A DNA stretch of 64,000 bases from NCBI RefSeq assembly GCF_050948215.1, contig NC_135163.1, forward strand, positions 124,001-188,000. Reading direction: 5' to 3'. The translations under genes were made by a program, and so were the position numbers. Under the pieces are notes generated by a model that did not search any database, was not told where the DNA came from, and saw nothing but the letters and a program-made list of their open reading frames with translations. The stretch comes from Halictus rubicundus. Lineage: Eukaryota > Arthropoda > Insecta > Hymenoptera > Halictidae. Positions 1 to 10,894 of this stretch are shown here, one piece after another (the stretch's first letter is position 1; each line of letters opens with the position of its first letter).

Positions 1-1064
1 AATAATTTTCCGGAAAAATATTTTTGGAGTACTTTCGGCCTTTAGTCATCTACGGGTTGTATTACTTATCTACTTAACTTTTTTTTACATGGATTAAGTG
101 CATCGACTTGTCTATTAAATCTTTTATCTTTAGTCGGCACATTACTTATTGTTAATAATAAATCTAGTGTTATATTGGGGTCGGGAGGTATTGTTGTATA
201 TGTTTCTGTCAAGTAAAAATATTATTAGGGATATTATGAAAACGAGGTTTATGCTTCGGACAACTATAACCATTGTTGTCTGGAAAAATTCGTGATGAAG
301 GACATTTTTGATTCAGAACTTTGGGCATTTAACTGAAACAATCGAGCCGTGGACATTGCTTTATTGAGGTGTTCCAATAGTCTTTGCTGTTTTTTATTAT
401 ATCTTTTACCAGCAACGGGCAGCTGTCGCAGAAAAACGCCGTTTAAAAACATGGCTTCCACCGATATTTTTGATTTTCCGGAAATGACAGAAGACGATTT
501 GAAGATACTTTTCACGGGATCGTACCAATTATAATATCGTACGTATAAGATCGTACGAAAATAATAATATTGTAAAATTCGAAGTAAAATCGCGACATAC
601 CAATCGCAAAACGTACAAATGCTACATAGATTGTATACCAAACTCAACTGGTCATTCCGGTATAAAACGGTATTGTTGTGAATGTGCCAATGGTAAGCGC
701 ACTATTGGACGTTGCTCACATGTAGCTGCTATCATTCATTATTTATCTTATGCTCGATACGACACAGACATAGTTCGGCCAGCAGAGTTGCTCACCAGAA
801 TTTTCAATAACGACCAAATAACACCGACAATTGACGAAGATAGCGACGAAGACTGAAAACGCCATACATGATTCCACTGCACACCAATCCACCTATAATT
901 ATTACAGATAAGTATTCCTAATAATACTTCATGTATATATTTTCTGTCACAAAAAAAATCAATTCCTTATTCCATGTAAAAAAAAAGTTAAGTAGATAAG
1001 TAATACAGCCCGTAGATGACTAAAGGCCGAAAGTACTCCAAAAATATTTTTCCGGAAAATTATT
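1..1064. mobile_element. MULE-like DNA transposon remnant with terminal inverted repeats
   Basis: Bases 1 to about 100 reappear in reverse complement at about 968-1064, forming ~100-bp terminal inverted repeats that begin AATAATTTTCCGG and include a GTAATAC-type motif. Between them lies a decayed coding region with a SWIM-type zinc finger (see 451-856), a domain typical of Mutator-like transposases. The same terminal repeat recurs, slightly diverged, at 10190-10264. The left end coincides with the window edge, so no target duplication can be checked and the element may extend further left. The inverted repeats are directly seen; assignment to the MULE superfamily is inference from the SWIM motif. 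Confidence 0.55.
451..856 (+). pseudogene. SWIM zinc-finger transposase fragment (MULE-like), disrupted
   Basis: Two pieces of one protein are readable. The first, ending near 534, contains TEDDLKILFTGSYQL and then a stop. The second runs in another frame to a TGA at 854-856 and contains a C-x-C ... C-S-H array (CCECANGKRTIGRCSH), the SWIM metal-binding signature, followed by an acidic tail ending DSDED. The break near 534 combines a stop with a frame change, and the rest of the expected transposase, including the catalytic domain, is missing between the inverted repeats. This is therefore a dead internal fragment. SWIM domains bind zinc and take part in DNA or protein binding in Mutator-like transposases; that role is family knowledge, not shown here. 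Confidence 0.5.
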
Positions 1065-1884
1065 AAAAAATAGTTTAAACATAGTTAAAAAATGTTTTTA
1101 CAACAGCGTAACAACAATCATACGGTTAGAAATCGAAGAAACATCTAATTAAAGAAAAAAAAAACTTGGACCGGGGCAAGATTCGAACCTGGTCCAAAAA
1201 GTCTTCAGAGGTTCCACAGTCGGAGACCATAGCTACTGCACCAACCGGCGCCGTTGAAAATACATTCGAAATATTGGGATATATCCTGCGTAGTATAATT
1301 CTCGTTTTTTGTATTACGCAATTTTTAAAGTCTGGACGATGTTTCTCTGAACTTAGGTATGTTTAATATTACATAATATATTTTTACGATAATTATAACT
1401 TAGTTTTTCACGGAAAAAACGCCGAAACAAGTGATTTTTATTTTTTCCTACTATGACGCACCAATCGCAGGAATTTGAAAAAAATTGAGCATAATACTTA
1501 GGACAATATCTTATTGCTGAATTAATTCTGTCGTTGTCACTCTTAGATTTCCATATGAAATCTGCATTTTTTCGATTTTTTTCGTGTTTTTCGATTTTTA
1601 CATCCAGAGTTTGCAACCGAAAAATCTGAAAACGACTCAAAGTATGTGGTTTGGTGTCCGAAATGTGTCAGATTTTTTTCAGAATTTTAAATTGTCATTG
1701 AATGGGGAAAATGGGCCAAAAACTGGATTTTCGTTTTTCCTCTATAACTACCCTTACAGATGAGCTATAGGGCTAAAACTTGGCTGAAAGGTATCTTTTT
1801 TGGTAGGCTATCGAATGGCGCAAATTGGAATAAAATCCCTTCTTGGGCACATTTGACCCCCAAAACCGGCTATAGCCTTTTTAA
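1065..1884. repeat. Interspersed repeat A, copy 1 (contains a tRNA-like segment)
   Basis: This block recurs as 10265-10430 plus 15983-16645, where a LINE splits it. Shared landmarks in order are an A-rich start, a tRNA-like stretch, a GATATATCCTGC region, ACGGAAAAAACGCCG, and an end at CCGGCTATAGCC. Both copies continue from the same MULE-like end sequence, so the terminal repeat and A may belong to one larger family. No coding capacity is apparent. Confidence 0.6.
1166..1255 (-). repeat. tRNA-derived (SINE-like) segment, not a functional tRNA
   Basis: On the minus strand the sequence has a box A-like TGGTGCAGTAGC and, about 50 bases later, a box B-like GGTTCGAATCT, the internal RNA polymerase III promoter arrangement. 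The presumed T arm pairs at about four positions, but no seven-base acceptor stem forms. It is a tRNA relic inside repeat A rather than a gene. The second copy is the target into which the LINE inserted (10416-10430 / 15983-15997). Confidence 0.4.
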
Positions 1885-2112
1885 AAAATGCATTAGTCGT
1901 CAGGATTTGAACACTGGAACATATTTACTATATCTGTATTTCTATCGATATCTGCATTCCTATGTAATAAATGATTTTTTGCTTTTCCATCAGTGATATT
2001 ATTTCTTAACTTATTCAGTGATATTACTTATTAGAAGATCAATGATATTACTTCTTAACTTACACCGGATTATATCCCGCTTTGTATTAAACAATTTTTG
2101 GATATTATTCCG

Positions 2113-2524
2113 AAAGGCACCGATGGCCGATCGAGATGAAACTTGGTGGGTATGTAAAACTCAACATTCTGAACAACTTTTTCCTATACATGTAACCGCG
2201 GCTCGGCCATAGTTTCGGAGATATTCCTATACGTGCACGCCCGAGGCGTGCGTATCACATTTCTAGCGGAAAAAACATAAACAGATCATTGTGTCGATTC
2301 CGTCCCCTCAACGGCCTAACCCCAACAAACTTGAATTATACCACCGGCTGTACTTCCGAAAAGCACCGGGGAAACACAATACGCACGCATCGGACGTACA
2401 CGTATAGGCAAAATTCAATGTAGTAGTAGCTGCAGTAGTAGTACATGTATAGGAAAAAGTTATTCAGAATGTTGAGTTTTACATACTCACCATGTTTCAT
2501 CTATATCGGCCACAGGTGCCTTTT
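2113..2524. repeat. Foldback (inverted-repeat) insertion within R copy 1, right arm partly deleted
   Basis: The left arm, starting AAAGGCACCGATGGCCGAT, and the right arm, ending GGCCACAGGTGCCTTTT, are inverted copies of one another. The homologous foldback in R copy 5 (48551-48996) keeps fuller arms, including CCGCGGCTCGGCCATAG, whose counterpart is deleted here near 2435. The centre also carries a smaller inverted pair around 2228-2255 and 2380-2405. It behaves like a MITE fixed within family R. Confidence 0.6.
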
Positions 2525-3627
2525 GGAAGGACAGCCCACCTGTTATCTAAACATTCTTTTAAAGTCCTTTTTTACAGTCGCAGAGGAAGAAACGCTCTGT
2601 ATTTTGGAATTCAAGTAATTGTAGACACTTGTATGATTCTGTTATATATACTACTTTGACAAAATTAGAAAATAAAAATGATGTGGCGTGTGTAATACCG
2701 TAAAAAGCAGTTTCAGATGAATGATAATGTGTTCAGGAACTGTTGCAGAAATATGTAAGATCACCCTGTCGATGAAGTATCGAATGCGGTTTATGACACG
2801 AGCGACTGGAATCCACCTCTTTTGAGGAGTTTCGTGCACACTGCATGTTTAGCCTTCCTTTAATTAGTTTTGGAGGCAGGTCTCTGGAAGTTGTGGATGC
2901 ATTCGCTTGTACGGTCTGGCTTGCGACTCAATAGCGATTGATAGCGTACCATAAAACTCCAGGTGTGACACAGAACACAGGTAGGTGTGCTGGGCGCTAC
3001 GTCACCAACGCACTAAAGGACTGAAATGAAGGAAACACTTTTGTTTTTTCAATGATCGTCGCAAAAAATTGTTCTTCCTTGAATATGGATGGTACCATGG
3101 TATTGAGTTGTAAAACAGTGCAATGCAGCCCATAAAAAATTAGTAGAACGGTGAAATAAAGAGTAAACTAGAATGTTTTCGAATGAAATTATTTAAAAAT
3201 AGTTCTAATGTGTTTTTAAAGTCATCTAGTAAAAATCTTATGGTGCTGAGGTGGAAAAAATATTTATTCATGAAAGAAAATTTTTTTTAATTAATAATAA
3301 CAGTAGCTAAATATATGAAAAAATTTAAGATAGTGTTGATGACAATAGCTCATTATTAGATTAATATTCAGGTTGGTCGCTTTTAAACTTCGATATGAGA
3401 TCTGTATTTGTTCGAATTTTTCCGGGTTTTCCATTTTTTACAACTAGAGTTTGCAACTACAAAATTGGAAAAAATTAAAATACGTATCATTACAATTAAT
3501 ATTATTCTTAATTTATATTAATTAGAGATTTTGTACTCAAGATTTACATGTTAGTTAGATATTTCATATAAAACAATTAAGCTGTACGTTCTAATCCTGG
3601 TTAAAAAAATAATGTGCGTTCGGTTTT

Positions 3628-3795
3628 ATGCTAAAAGACGACACGATTCTCTTCCAGGAAAGACGACACGGTTCTGTTCCAGGAAAGACGACACGGTTCT
3701 GTTCCAGGAAAGACGACACGGTTCTGTGTCATGCTAAAAGACGACACGGTTCTGTTCTAGGAAAGACGACACGGTTCTGTGCCATGCTAAGGCTG
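3628..3795 (+). repeat. Minisatellite of family R (GACACGG variant)
   Basis: Head-to-tail units of about 24 bases alternate between AGACGACACGGTTCTGTTCC-type and GTCATGCTAA-type linkers. The array is short (about six units) and reads open in several frames, giving a spurious repetitive peptide. Other R copies carry arrays of different length and variant. Confidence 0.85.
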
Positions 3796-3862
3796 AGCAG
3801 ATGTCAGCACTATATCGGGAACGCCGAAAACCCGGGCGTGAGCACTCTCCTATCCTCTCTGG

Positions 3863-4634
3863 TGTAGCGTGGCCAGTTGACCACGCGAACATAGCTAGAT
3901 ATATATAGCATCGATTAATGGCGCGGAGAGGGAAATTTAAATATAAGATGTAATCGCGTATTTAATACATACGTATTCTATTTTGGCGCGATAGTTTAGA
4001 GTAGGTAAAGAAAGACCGGGAGAGTTCCATAGAGATCCTTGACGAAATTCGAGTCGGCGAGACTAATTGCGGAATTTAGAGAAAGTCACGCAGCCTCTTA
4101 GAGTAGCTTCTCCAATTCTACATAAATTAGGGATAGTCAAAGTCCGGAATCAGTTAAGGACAAGAGGTCATAAATTCTCAGTCAAGGACCTCTTGGAACT
4201 CCCTCGGACCTCTCTCTTGTTCAGTCCCACATGGCCCCACGTCCCTCGTTTTGGCGGGGCTTCACCCTCATGCGTACCCCACTCCCGTGCGTGCGCTATT
4301 AAGATCCATCCACTGCCAATCACCATCAAGCAGCAACCGGAAGACGAGTGATCCGACGAATCAACGCCTAGCCAGAAGATCCCAATTTTCCTATTGGCTA
4401 AGGAAGCGAGACGAGAAGGAAGAAGCTAGAAAAAGGATTCGAAGCTCCAGGACGACACAGAACTCATTGTAGAACTGAGGGAGTTACATCTTCTAAATAA
4501 ATCTACAACAGTTTTTCGCTTTTAACTCTGTGTACAAAGTTATTTCTTAACTTCCACGAGCAGAGCGCTTCAGCGCTCCACGGGCACTCGAACCCACAAT
4601 AAAAAACCCCATCCCACCACACTGCGACGCAACA
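3863..4634 (+). repeat. LTR of an LTR retrotransposon, copy 1
   Basis: The block starts TGTAGCGTGGCC and ends GCGACGCAACA, giving TG...CA ends, and has an AATAAA signal near 4496. The same ~775-bp sequence occurs inverted at 50433-51214 with the same end points, which fixes the boundaries. It abuts the tail of R copy 1 at 3862. No second LTR follows: after about 155 bases of possible internal leader the sequence changes to inverted family R, so the element is truncated. Short open frames in it (for example 4067-4351) also occur in the other LTR and are not protein genes. Confidence 0.7.
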
Positions 4635-4790
4635 CAAGTATATATATATCAGTGGTGCCAACGCAGAATATCAGGACGCGAGGTGTTCTAGGGATTTCCC
4701 CCGAGACAGTCTCGGCGTCCTCCCCAAAAAGACAGTATCTCTGAATCTGCTGCCAAGAGCAGATACAAATAAAAGTACTTCTACCAGAGA
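4635..4790 (+). other. Probable internal leader of the LTR element, truncated
   Basis: This stretch follows the LTR directly and is absent from the solo LTR at 50433-51214, as expected for internal sequence. It includes CAGTGGTGCCAACGC, which could be a primer-binding region, and ends at CTTCTACCAGAGAGG where inverted family R begins. No gag or pol coding is present. Confidence 0.4.
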
Positions 4791-6101
4791 GGAATGAGAG
4801 TGCTCACGCCCGGGTTTTCGGCGTTCCCGATATAGTGCTGACATCTGCTCAGCCTTAGCATGGCACAGAACCGGTCAGTCTTTCCTGGAACAGAACCGGT
4901 CAGTCTTTTAGCATGGCACAGAACCGGTCAGTCTTTCCTGGGACAGAACCGGTCAGTCTTTTAGCATAAAACTGAACGCACATTATTTTTTTAACCAGGA
5001 TTAGAACGTACAGCTTAATTGTTGTACATGAAATATGTAACTAACATGTAAATCTTGTGTACAAAATCTCTAATTATTATAAATTAAGAATAATATTAAT
5101 TGTAATGATACGTATTTTATTTTTTTTCCAAGTTTGTAGTTGCAAACTTTAGTTGTAAAAAATGGAAAATCCGGAAAAATTCGAACAAATACAGATCTCA
5201 CATCGAAGTTTAAAAGCGACCAAACTGAATATTAATTTAATAATGAGCTATTGTCATCAACACTATCTTAAATTTTTTCATATATATAGCTACTGTTATT
5301 ATTAATTAAAAAAAAATTTCTTTCATGAATAAATATTTTTTCCACCTCAGCACCATAAGATTTTTACTAGATGACTTTAAAAACACATTAGAACTATTTT
5401 TAAATAATTTTACTCGAAAACATTCTAGTTTACTCTTTATTTCACCGTTCTACTAATTTTTTATGGGCTGCATTGCAGCTCTGTTTAACACCCCTTTACA
5501 ACCCAATACCATGGTACCATCCATATTCAAGGAAGAACAATTTTTTGCGACGATCATTGAAAAAATAAAAGTGTTTCCTTCATTTCAGTCCTTTAGTGCG
5601 TTGGTGACGTAGCGCCCAGCACACCTACCTGTGTTCTGTGTCACATCTGGAGTTTTATGGTACGCTAACAATCCCTATTGAGTCGCAAGCCAGACCATAC
5701 AAACGAATGCATCCACAACTTCCAGAGACCTGCCTCCAAAACTAATTAAAGGAAGGCTAGACATGCAGTGTGTACTAAACTCCTCAAAAGAGGTGGATTC
5801 CAGTCGCTCGTGTCATAAACCGCATTCGATACTTCATCGACAGGGTGATCTTACATATTTCTGTAACAGTTCCTGAACACATTATCATTCATCTGAAACT
5901 GCTTTGTACGACATTACACACGCCACATAATTTTTATTTTCTAATTTTATCAAAGTAGTATATATAACAGAATCATACAAGTGTCTACAATTACTTGAAA
6001 TCCAAAATACAGAGCGTTTCTTCCTCTGCGACTGTAAAAAAAGGACTTTAAAAGAATGTTTAGATAACAGGTGGGCTGTCCTTCCAAAAGGCACCTGTGA
6101 C
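4791..6101 (-). repeat. Family R repeat, copy 2 (inverted)
   Basis: This is the reverse complement of the 3' two thirds of family R, from the GAGTGCTCACGCCCGGG tail to the GGCACCTGTG region. Its minisatellite (about 4860-4970) carries the GACCGGT variant, unlike copies 1, 4 and 5 but like copy 3. Copies 2 and 3 also share body substitutions, so they are sister arms of the palindrome centred on the S element. Confidence 0.75.
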
Positions 6102-8394
6102 CAGAGTTGGGCATTATTTAGATAAAAAATTATTTAAATAACGATTCGAATAAAAGATACTTTATCTTTATTCGTTATTCAAAGGTTCGAATAAAAAAAG
6201 TATCTTTATTCGACGAGTATCAGATAAATAATTTTATTCGACGAGAATTTATCCGACGAATAAAGATAATTTTTTTTATTCGAAGCGGATTTATTCGAAC
6301 TTCGAATAATTTTTTCATCTTTTATCTATATCTTTTATTCGAAGGCTTCCAATAAATCTTCGAATAACTTTTGCCGAGCGCCGAGCATCAAAGACTCAGC
6401 GAAGACAGACGACATACAATGTAAGCGGATGGAGAATCGCGCACGAATGAAAGTTTAAACTTTTAGATTTTTCAACATATCCTCAAAAAATTGTGACGAG
6501 CGAATGGAGGGGATTTTCCTGATGAAAATGAGATCAAATTCGAGTGTAATCGAACAAGTTTCACTGATACGTAATGGTACGATAAAAATTACAATCTTAT
6601 TAAAGACAGTCCAAATGATGTCGTGTTTGCACTCATTTTGATCGGAACAAGCTCTACAACTCATTCGTCTTAACAATATTGTTCTGATTAAAAACATAAA
6701 AGCATAAATTGCCAATAATGCTGGATTCTCCATCTGCTTACATTGTAGGTTGTTGGTCGGTCGTTGGTCTTTGAAGTTCCGAGCTCGTAGAGTCGCGAGA
6801 TATCGGTGTGAAACAACTGCCAATCCAATTGCAAAACTTCTTTATTTCTCATTATTTTTTTATGGGACTTGCGCCAACTAATTCGTGGCATTCTTCTGAT
6901 TAAAATGACACTAAACACGGTACAAATTGGACTGTATTTAGCATTTTTATCCGTAGATTTATTCGAAGGCTTCGAATAAATCTTCGGATAACTTTTGCCA
7001 GCTCGACGAATAAACGGCGACGACGGCCGACGAGGACCGACGAGCGCCGAACGTCGAAGACCCAGCGACGACAGACGACATAAAATGTAAGCGGATGGAG
7101 AATCGCGCACGAATGAAAGTTTAAACTCTTAGATTTTTTAACATATCCTCATAAAATTGTGACGAGCGAATGGAGGGGATTTTCCTGATGAAAATGAGGT
7201 CAAATTCGAGTGTAATCGAACAAGTTTCACTGATATGTAATGTTACGATAAGAATTACAATCTCATTAAACACAGTCCAAATGATGTCGTGTTTGGACTC
7301 ATTTCGATCGGAACAAGCTCTACAACTCGTTCGTCTTAACAATATTGTTCTGATTAAAAACATACAAGCATAAATTGCCAATAATGCACGATTCTCCATC
7401 CGCTTACATTGTGTGCCGTTTGGCAGTCGCTGGGTCTTAGACATTCGGCGCTCGTCGGTCCTCGTCGGCCGTCGTCGCCGTTTATTCGTCGAGCTGGCAA
7501 AAGTTATAGCAAAAATTATCGAAGCCTTCGAATAAATCTACGGATAAAAATGCTAAATACAGTCCAATTTGTACCGTGTTTAGTGTCATTTTAATCAGAA
7601 GAATGCCACGAATTAGTTGGCGCAAGTCCCATAAAAATATCATGAAAAACAATGAAGTTTTGCAATTGGATTGGTAGTTGTTTCACACCGATATCTCGCG
7701 ACTCTGCGAGCTCGGAACTTCAAAGACCAGCGACCGACCAACAGCCTACAATGTAAGCAGATGGGGAATCGAGCATTACTGGCAATTTATGCTTGTATGT
7801 TTTTAATCAGAACAATATTGTTAAGACGAATGAGTTGTAGAGCTTGTTCCGATCGAAATGAGTCCAAACACGACATCATTTGGACTGTCTTTAATGAGAT
7901 TGTATTTTTTATCGTAAAATTAGGTATCAGTGAAACTTGTTCGATTACACTCGAATTTGACCTCATTTTCATCAGGAAAATCCCCTCCATTCGCTCATCA
8001 CAATTTCATGAGGATATATTGAAAAATCTAAAAGTTTAAACTTTCATACGTGCGCGATTCTCCATTCGCTTACATTGTATGTCGTCCGTCGTTGCTGGGT
8101 CTTTGAAGCTCGGCGCTCGGCAAAAGTTATTCCAAGATTTATTCGAAGCCTTCGAATAAAAGATACAGATAAAAGATGAAAAAATTATTCGAAGTTCGAA
8201 TAAATCCGCTTCGAATAGAAAAAATTATCTTTATTCGTCGGATAAATTCTCGACGAATAAAATTATTTATCCGATACTCGTCCAATAAAGATGCTTTTTT
8301 TTATTCGAACCTTCAAATAACAAATAAAGATAAAGTATCTTTTATTCAAATTTTCATTTAAATAATTTTTTATCCCAAATAATGCCCATCTCTG
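6102..8394. mobile_element. Family S: large palindromic hAT-like non-autonomous element
   Basis: The ends are CAGAGTTGGGCATTATTT and, inverted, CAGAGATGGGCATTATTT, a form common in hAT elements. Two ~1-kb arms (6102 to ~7085 and ~7410 to 8394) are near-perfect inverted copies. Each contains an A+T-rich ATTCGAA-dense end, a GC-rich GACGAC-type block and a ~370-bp block. The ~320-bp centre is a third copy of that ~370-bp block. Translated, the block gives similar peptides in all copies, but from short non-initiating frames, so I read it as non-coding. Flanks (CCTGTGAC left, CGAGGGCC right) do not match as an 8-bp target duplication, so the ends have been rearranged. Confidence 0.6.
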
Positions 8395-9535
8395 CGAGGG
8401 CCGTTAGCACCGTGAAAGATTTACTTAATATTTAATTGAATTTAATAATTACAAAGAGGGTATCATGAACAAAGTGCATGCACTTGGAACTGTTACAAAA
8501 ATATGTAAGATCACCCTTTCGATGAAGTATCGAATGAGGTTTATAACACGAGCGACTGGAATCCGCCTCTTTTGAGGAGTATAGTACACACTGCATGTCT
8601 AGCCTTCCTTTAATTAGTTTTGGAGGCAGGTCTCTGGAAGTTGTGGATGCATTCGCTTGTACGGTCTGGCTTGCGAGTCAATAGCAATTGTTAGCGTACC
8701 ATAAAACTCCAGATGTTACACAGAACACAGGTAGGTGTGCTGGGCGCTACGTCACCAACGCACTAAAGGACTGAAATGAAGGAAACACTTTTGTTTTTTC
8801 AATGGTCGTCGCAAAAAATTGTTCTTCCTTGAATATGGATGGTACCATGGTATTGAGTTGTAAAGGAGTGTTAAACAGAGCTGCAATGCAGCCCATAAAA
8901 AATTAGTAGAACGGTGAAATAAAGAGTAAACTAGAATGTTTTCGAGTAAAATTATTTAAAAATAGTTCTAATGTGTTTTTAAAGTCATCTAGTAAAAATC
9001 TTATGGTGCTGAGGTGGAAAAAATATTTATTCATGAAAGAAATTTTTTTTAAATTAATAATAACAGTAGCTATATATATGAAAAAATTTAAGATAGTGTT
9101 GATGACAATAGCTCATTATTAAATTAATATTCAGTTTGGTCGCTTTTAAACTTCGATGTGAGATCTGTATTTGTTCGAATTTTTCCGGATTTTCCATTTT
9201 TTACAACTAAAGTTTGCAACTACAAACTTGGAAAAAAAAATAAAATACGTATCATTACAATTAATATTAGAGATTTTGTACACAAGATTTACATGTTAGT
9301 TACATATTTCATATAAAACAATTAAGCTGTACGTTCTAATCCTGGTTAAAAAAATAATGTGCGTTCAGTTTTATGCTAAAGACTGACCGGTTCTGTGCCA
9401 TGCTAAAAGACTGACCGGTTCTGTTCCAGGAAAGACTGACCGGTTCTGTGCCATGCTAAAGCGGCGATGTCACGAAAGTGGGAACGCCGAAACCCCGGGC
9501 GTGAGCACTCTCATTCCTCTCTGCTTCTACCAGCA
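8395..9535 (+). repeat. Family R repeat, copy 3
   Basis: It begins CGAGGGCCGTTAGCACCG directly after the S element; the same R-S junction is found inverted at 40640-40660. The body matches copy 2 in diagnostic substitutions, and the short minisatellite (about 9376-9460) has the GACCGG variant. The tail GGGCGTGAGCACTCTC ends near 9530, just before the TTAA-bounded segment. Confidence 0.75.
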
Positions 9536-9561
9536 AGCACGAGCCTCGTTATTTTCCTTAA

Positions 9562-10150
9562 GGGACAGTTTTCCCAGGTGGCCTTGAACAATCGATAGTA
9601 CCGCTATAACGGCCACTAGAAGAAGCTAAATAGTAACATTTTCGTCCAGTATGGGGAGCTGGGTGCACTTTCCACATTCAGTGTCGAGTGGCATTTTCCG
9701 AGTATCCTCTCTGATTCGATCGCATGATCTCTGACAATAGAGGCGATCTGAGCATGCGTGGTCGACATCGTAAACGACGGCGCTGCCGTAGCTTCGTTCG
9801 AACAGCCGCGTCGCGGCACACTCGCACACCGCCAAGTCGGCCTGTACGTGTACCGATGAGACTAGCAAGGTTTCGGGAGGCGGCGATTCCTGACTCTATA
9901 ATACAAAGGTGGGGCCTGTCAGTGGTCAAAAGCGGTAGACGAAGGATAAATCTAGATCGCTTGACCACCGGCAGGTCCTACTTTTGCGTTTTCGAGCAAC
10001 ATTTTCCATTATTCGGTCGCATGATGCCTGCCGTAGCTTCGTTCGAACAGCCGTGCCTCGGCACACTCACACACCGCCAGGTCGGCGCGTACGTGTACCT
10101 ACGAGAATCGCAAGGGTCCGGGATGCGGCGATTCATTGCTCGATAATGCA
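9562..10150. repeat. Left inverted arm with internal duplication
   Basis: The GC-rich half of the arm is duplicated: a block with GCCGTAGCTTCGTTCGAACA near 9785 recurs near 10030, each followed by a CGTGTACC ... GGCGGCGATTC-type or GATGCGGCGATTC-type ending. The arm pairs with 17707-18225. Overlapping open frames on both strands reflect GC content and duplication, not genes. Confidence 0.6.
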
Positions 10151-10152
10151 AA

Positions 10153-10430
10153 ATGGCAGAGTTGGGCAAAATATTTATCTAAATAAAAATTAGATAAGTA
10201 ATACAGCCCAAAAATGACTAAAGGTTGAAAGTACTCCAAAAATATTTTTCCGGAAAATTATTAAAAAATAGTTTAAACATAGTTAAAAAATGTTTTTACA
10301 ATAGCGTAACAACAATCATACGGCTAGAAATAGAAAAAACATCTGATTAAAGAGAAAAAAAAATTGGCCCGGGGCGGGATTAGAACCTGGTCCAAAAAGT
10401 CTTCAGCGATTCCGCAGTCGGAGACCATAG
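10153..10430. repeat. hAT-like tip plus left part of repeat A, copy 2
   Basis: CAGAGTTGGGCAAAATATT at 10154 resembles the S-family tip but soon changes into the MULE-like end sequence (10190-10264) and repeat A, matching 1000-1245. The block is cut at 10430 by the LINE and resumes at 15983. Confidence 0.55.
10416..10430. repeat. Target-site duplication of LINE, 3' side
   Basis: AGTCGGAGACCATAG directly precedes the poly(T) tract and is repeated exactly at 15983-15997. The uninterrupted version of the target is visible in repeat A copy 1 near 1218-1232. Confidence 0.95.
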
Positions 10431-10894
10431 TTTTTTTTTTTTTTTTTTTGAAAATATGTTTATTGGTTTAACTATGTACAGTGTCTTATGCTATTGGTAC
10501 CTCTAATAAACATACAGAAAACTTAACCATTATTTCTACGGGTTGGCTATATAATTGGTTACGCGATTGCAACTCTCCTATATAATCGGTTTGTTTAAGG
10601 TTAGGGGTTATTGGACTATATTATGCTATGGTATTGCACTTAGGTAGCTCTTTGGTGTGCTTACTTTTTTTTTTTTATGAGATGGGGAAAAAAAATCCTG
10701 CTCGCGTAGCAGGGTGAAAACCCCATTGTCGGTCTAGATACTAATCCTTACTAACTATCCTACATACCAGGTTAACAGAGAATAAATGTCAATGATAACA
10801 ACTATGTACAACTTAAACTAACGGCTATGTACAACTTATATTAGGGCTATATACAGGGTGCTCCCTTCCCTTTTCCGCACGGGTAAGGAGGTGA

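Larger units (their letters stand above)
1885..3862 (+). repeat. Family R repeat, copy 1 (long form)
   Basis: Family R is a ~1.1-2.0-kb interspersed repeat with five major copies here: 1885-3862 (+), 4791-6101 (-), 8395-9535 (+), 39480-40658 (-) and 48299-50432 (+). The long form starts with a tRNA-like segment (rev-comp box B near 1905) and has a foldback (2113-2524). An A+T-rich body follows, containing GGTACCATGG and CAGCACACC-type landmarks. It ends with a minisatellite (3628-3795) and the tail GGGCGTGAGCACTCTCC. No credible protein is encoded; open frames here are short and not preserved between copies. Confidence 0.7.

Noticed and set aside
4067..4351. 94-codon frame shared by 4067-4351 and 50719-51000
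   Set aside because: Both lie inside the two LTR copies; shared ancestry of the LTR explains the similarity.
4650..4680. Resemblance of CAGTGGTGCCAACGCAGA to a cDNA-library adapter
   Set aside because: The match is only partial, lies in continuous genomic repeat sequence and is followed by unique leader sequence, so contamination is unlikely.
6455..8039. Four similar ~100-120-codon frames in family S that might be a conserved protein
   Set aside because: Similarity is at the DNA-repeat level, starts are not conserved, both strands are open and no transposase motif is present.
9678..10193. Overlapping arginine-rich frames in the TTAA arms
   Set aside because: They are GC-rich repeat DNA open in several frames on both strands and partly duplicated internally; no domain.
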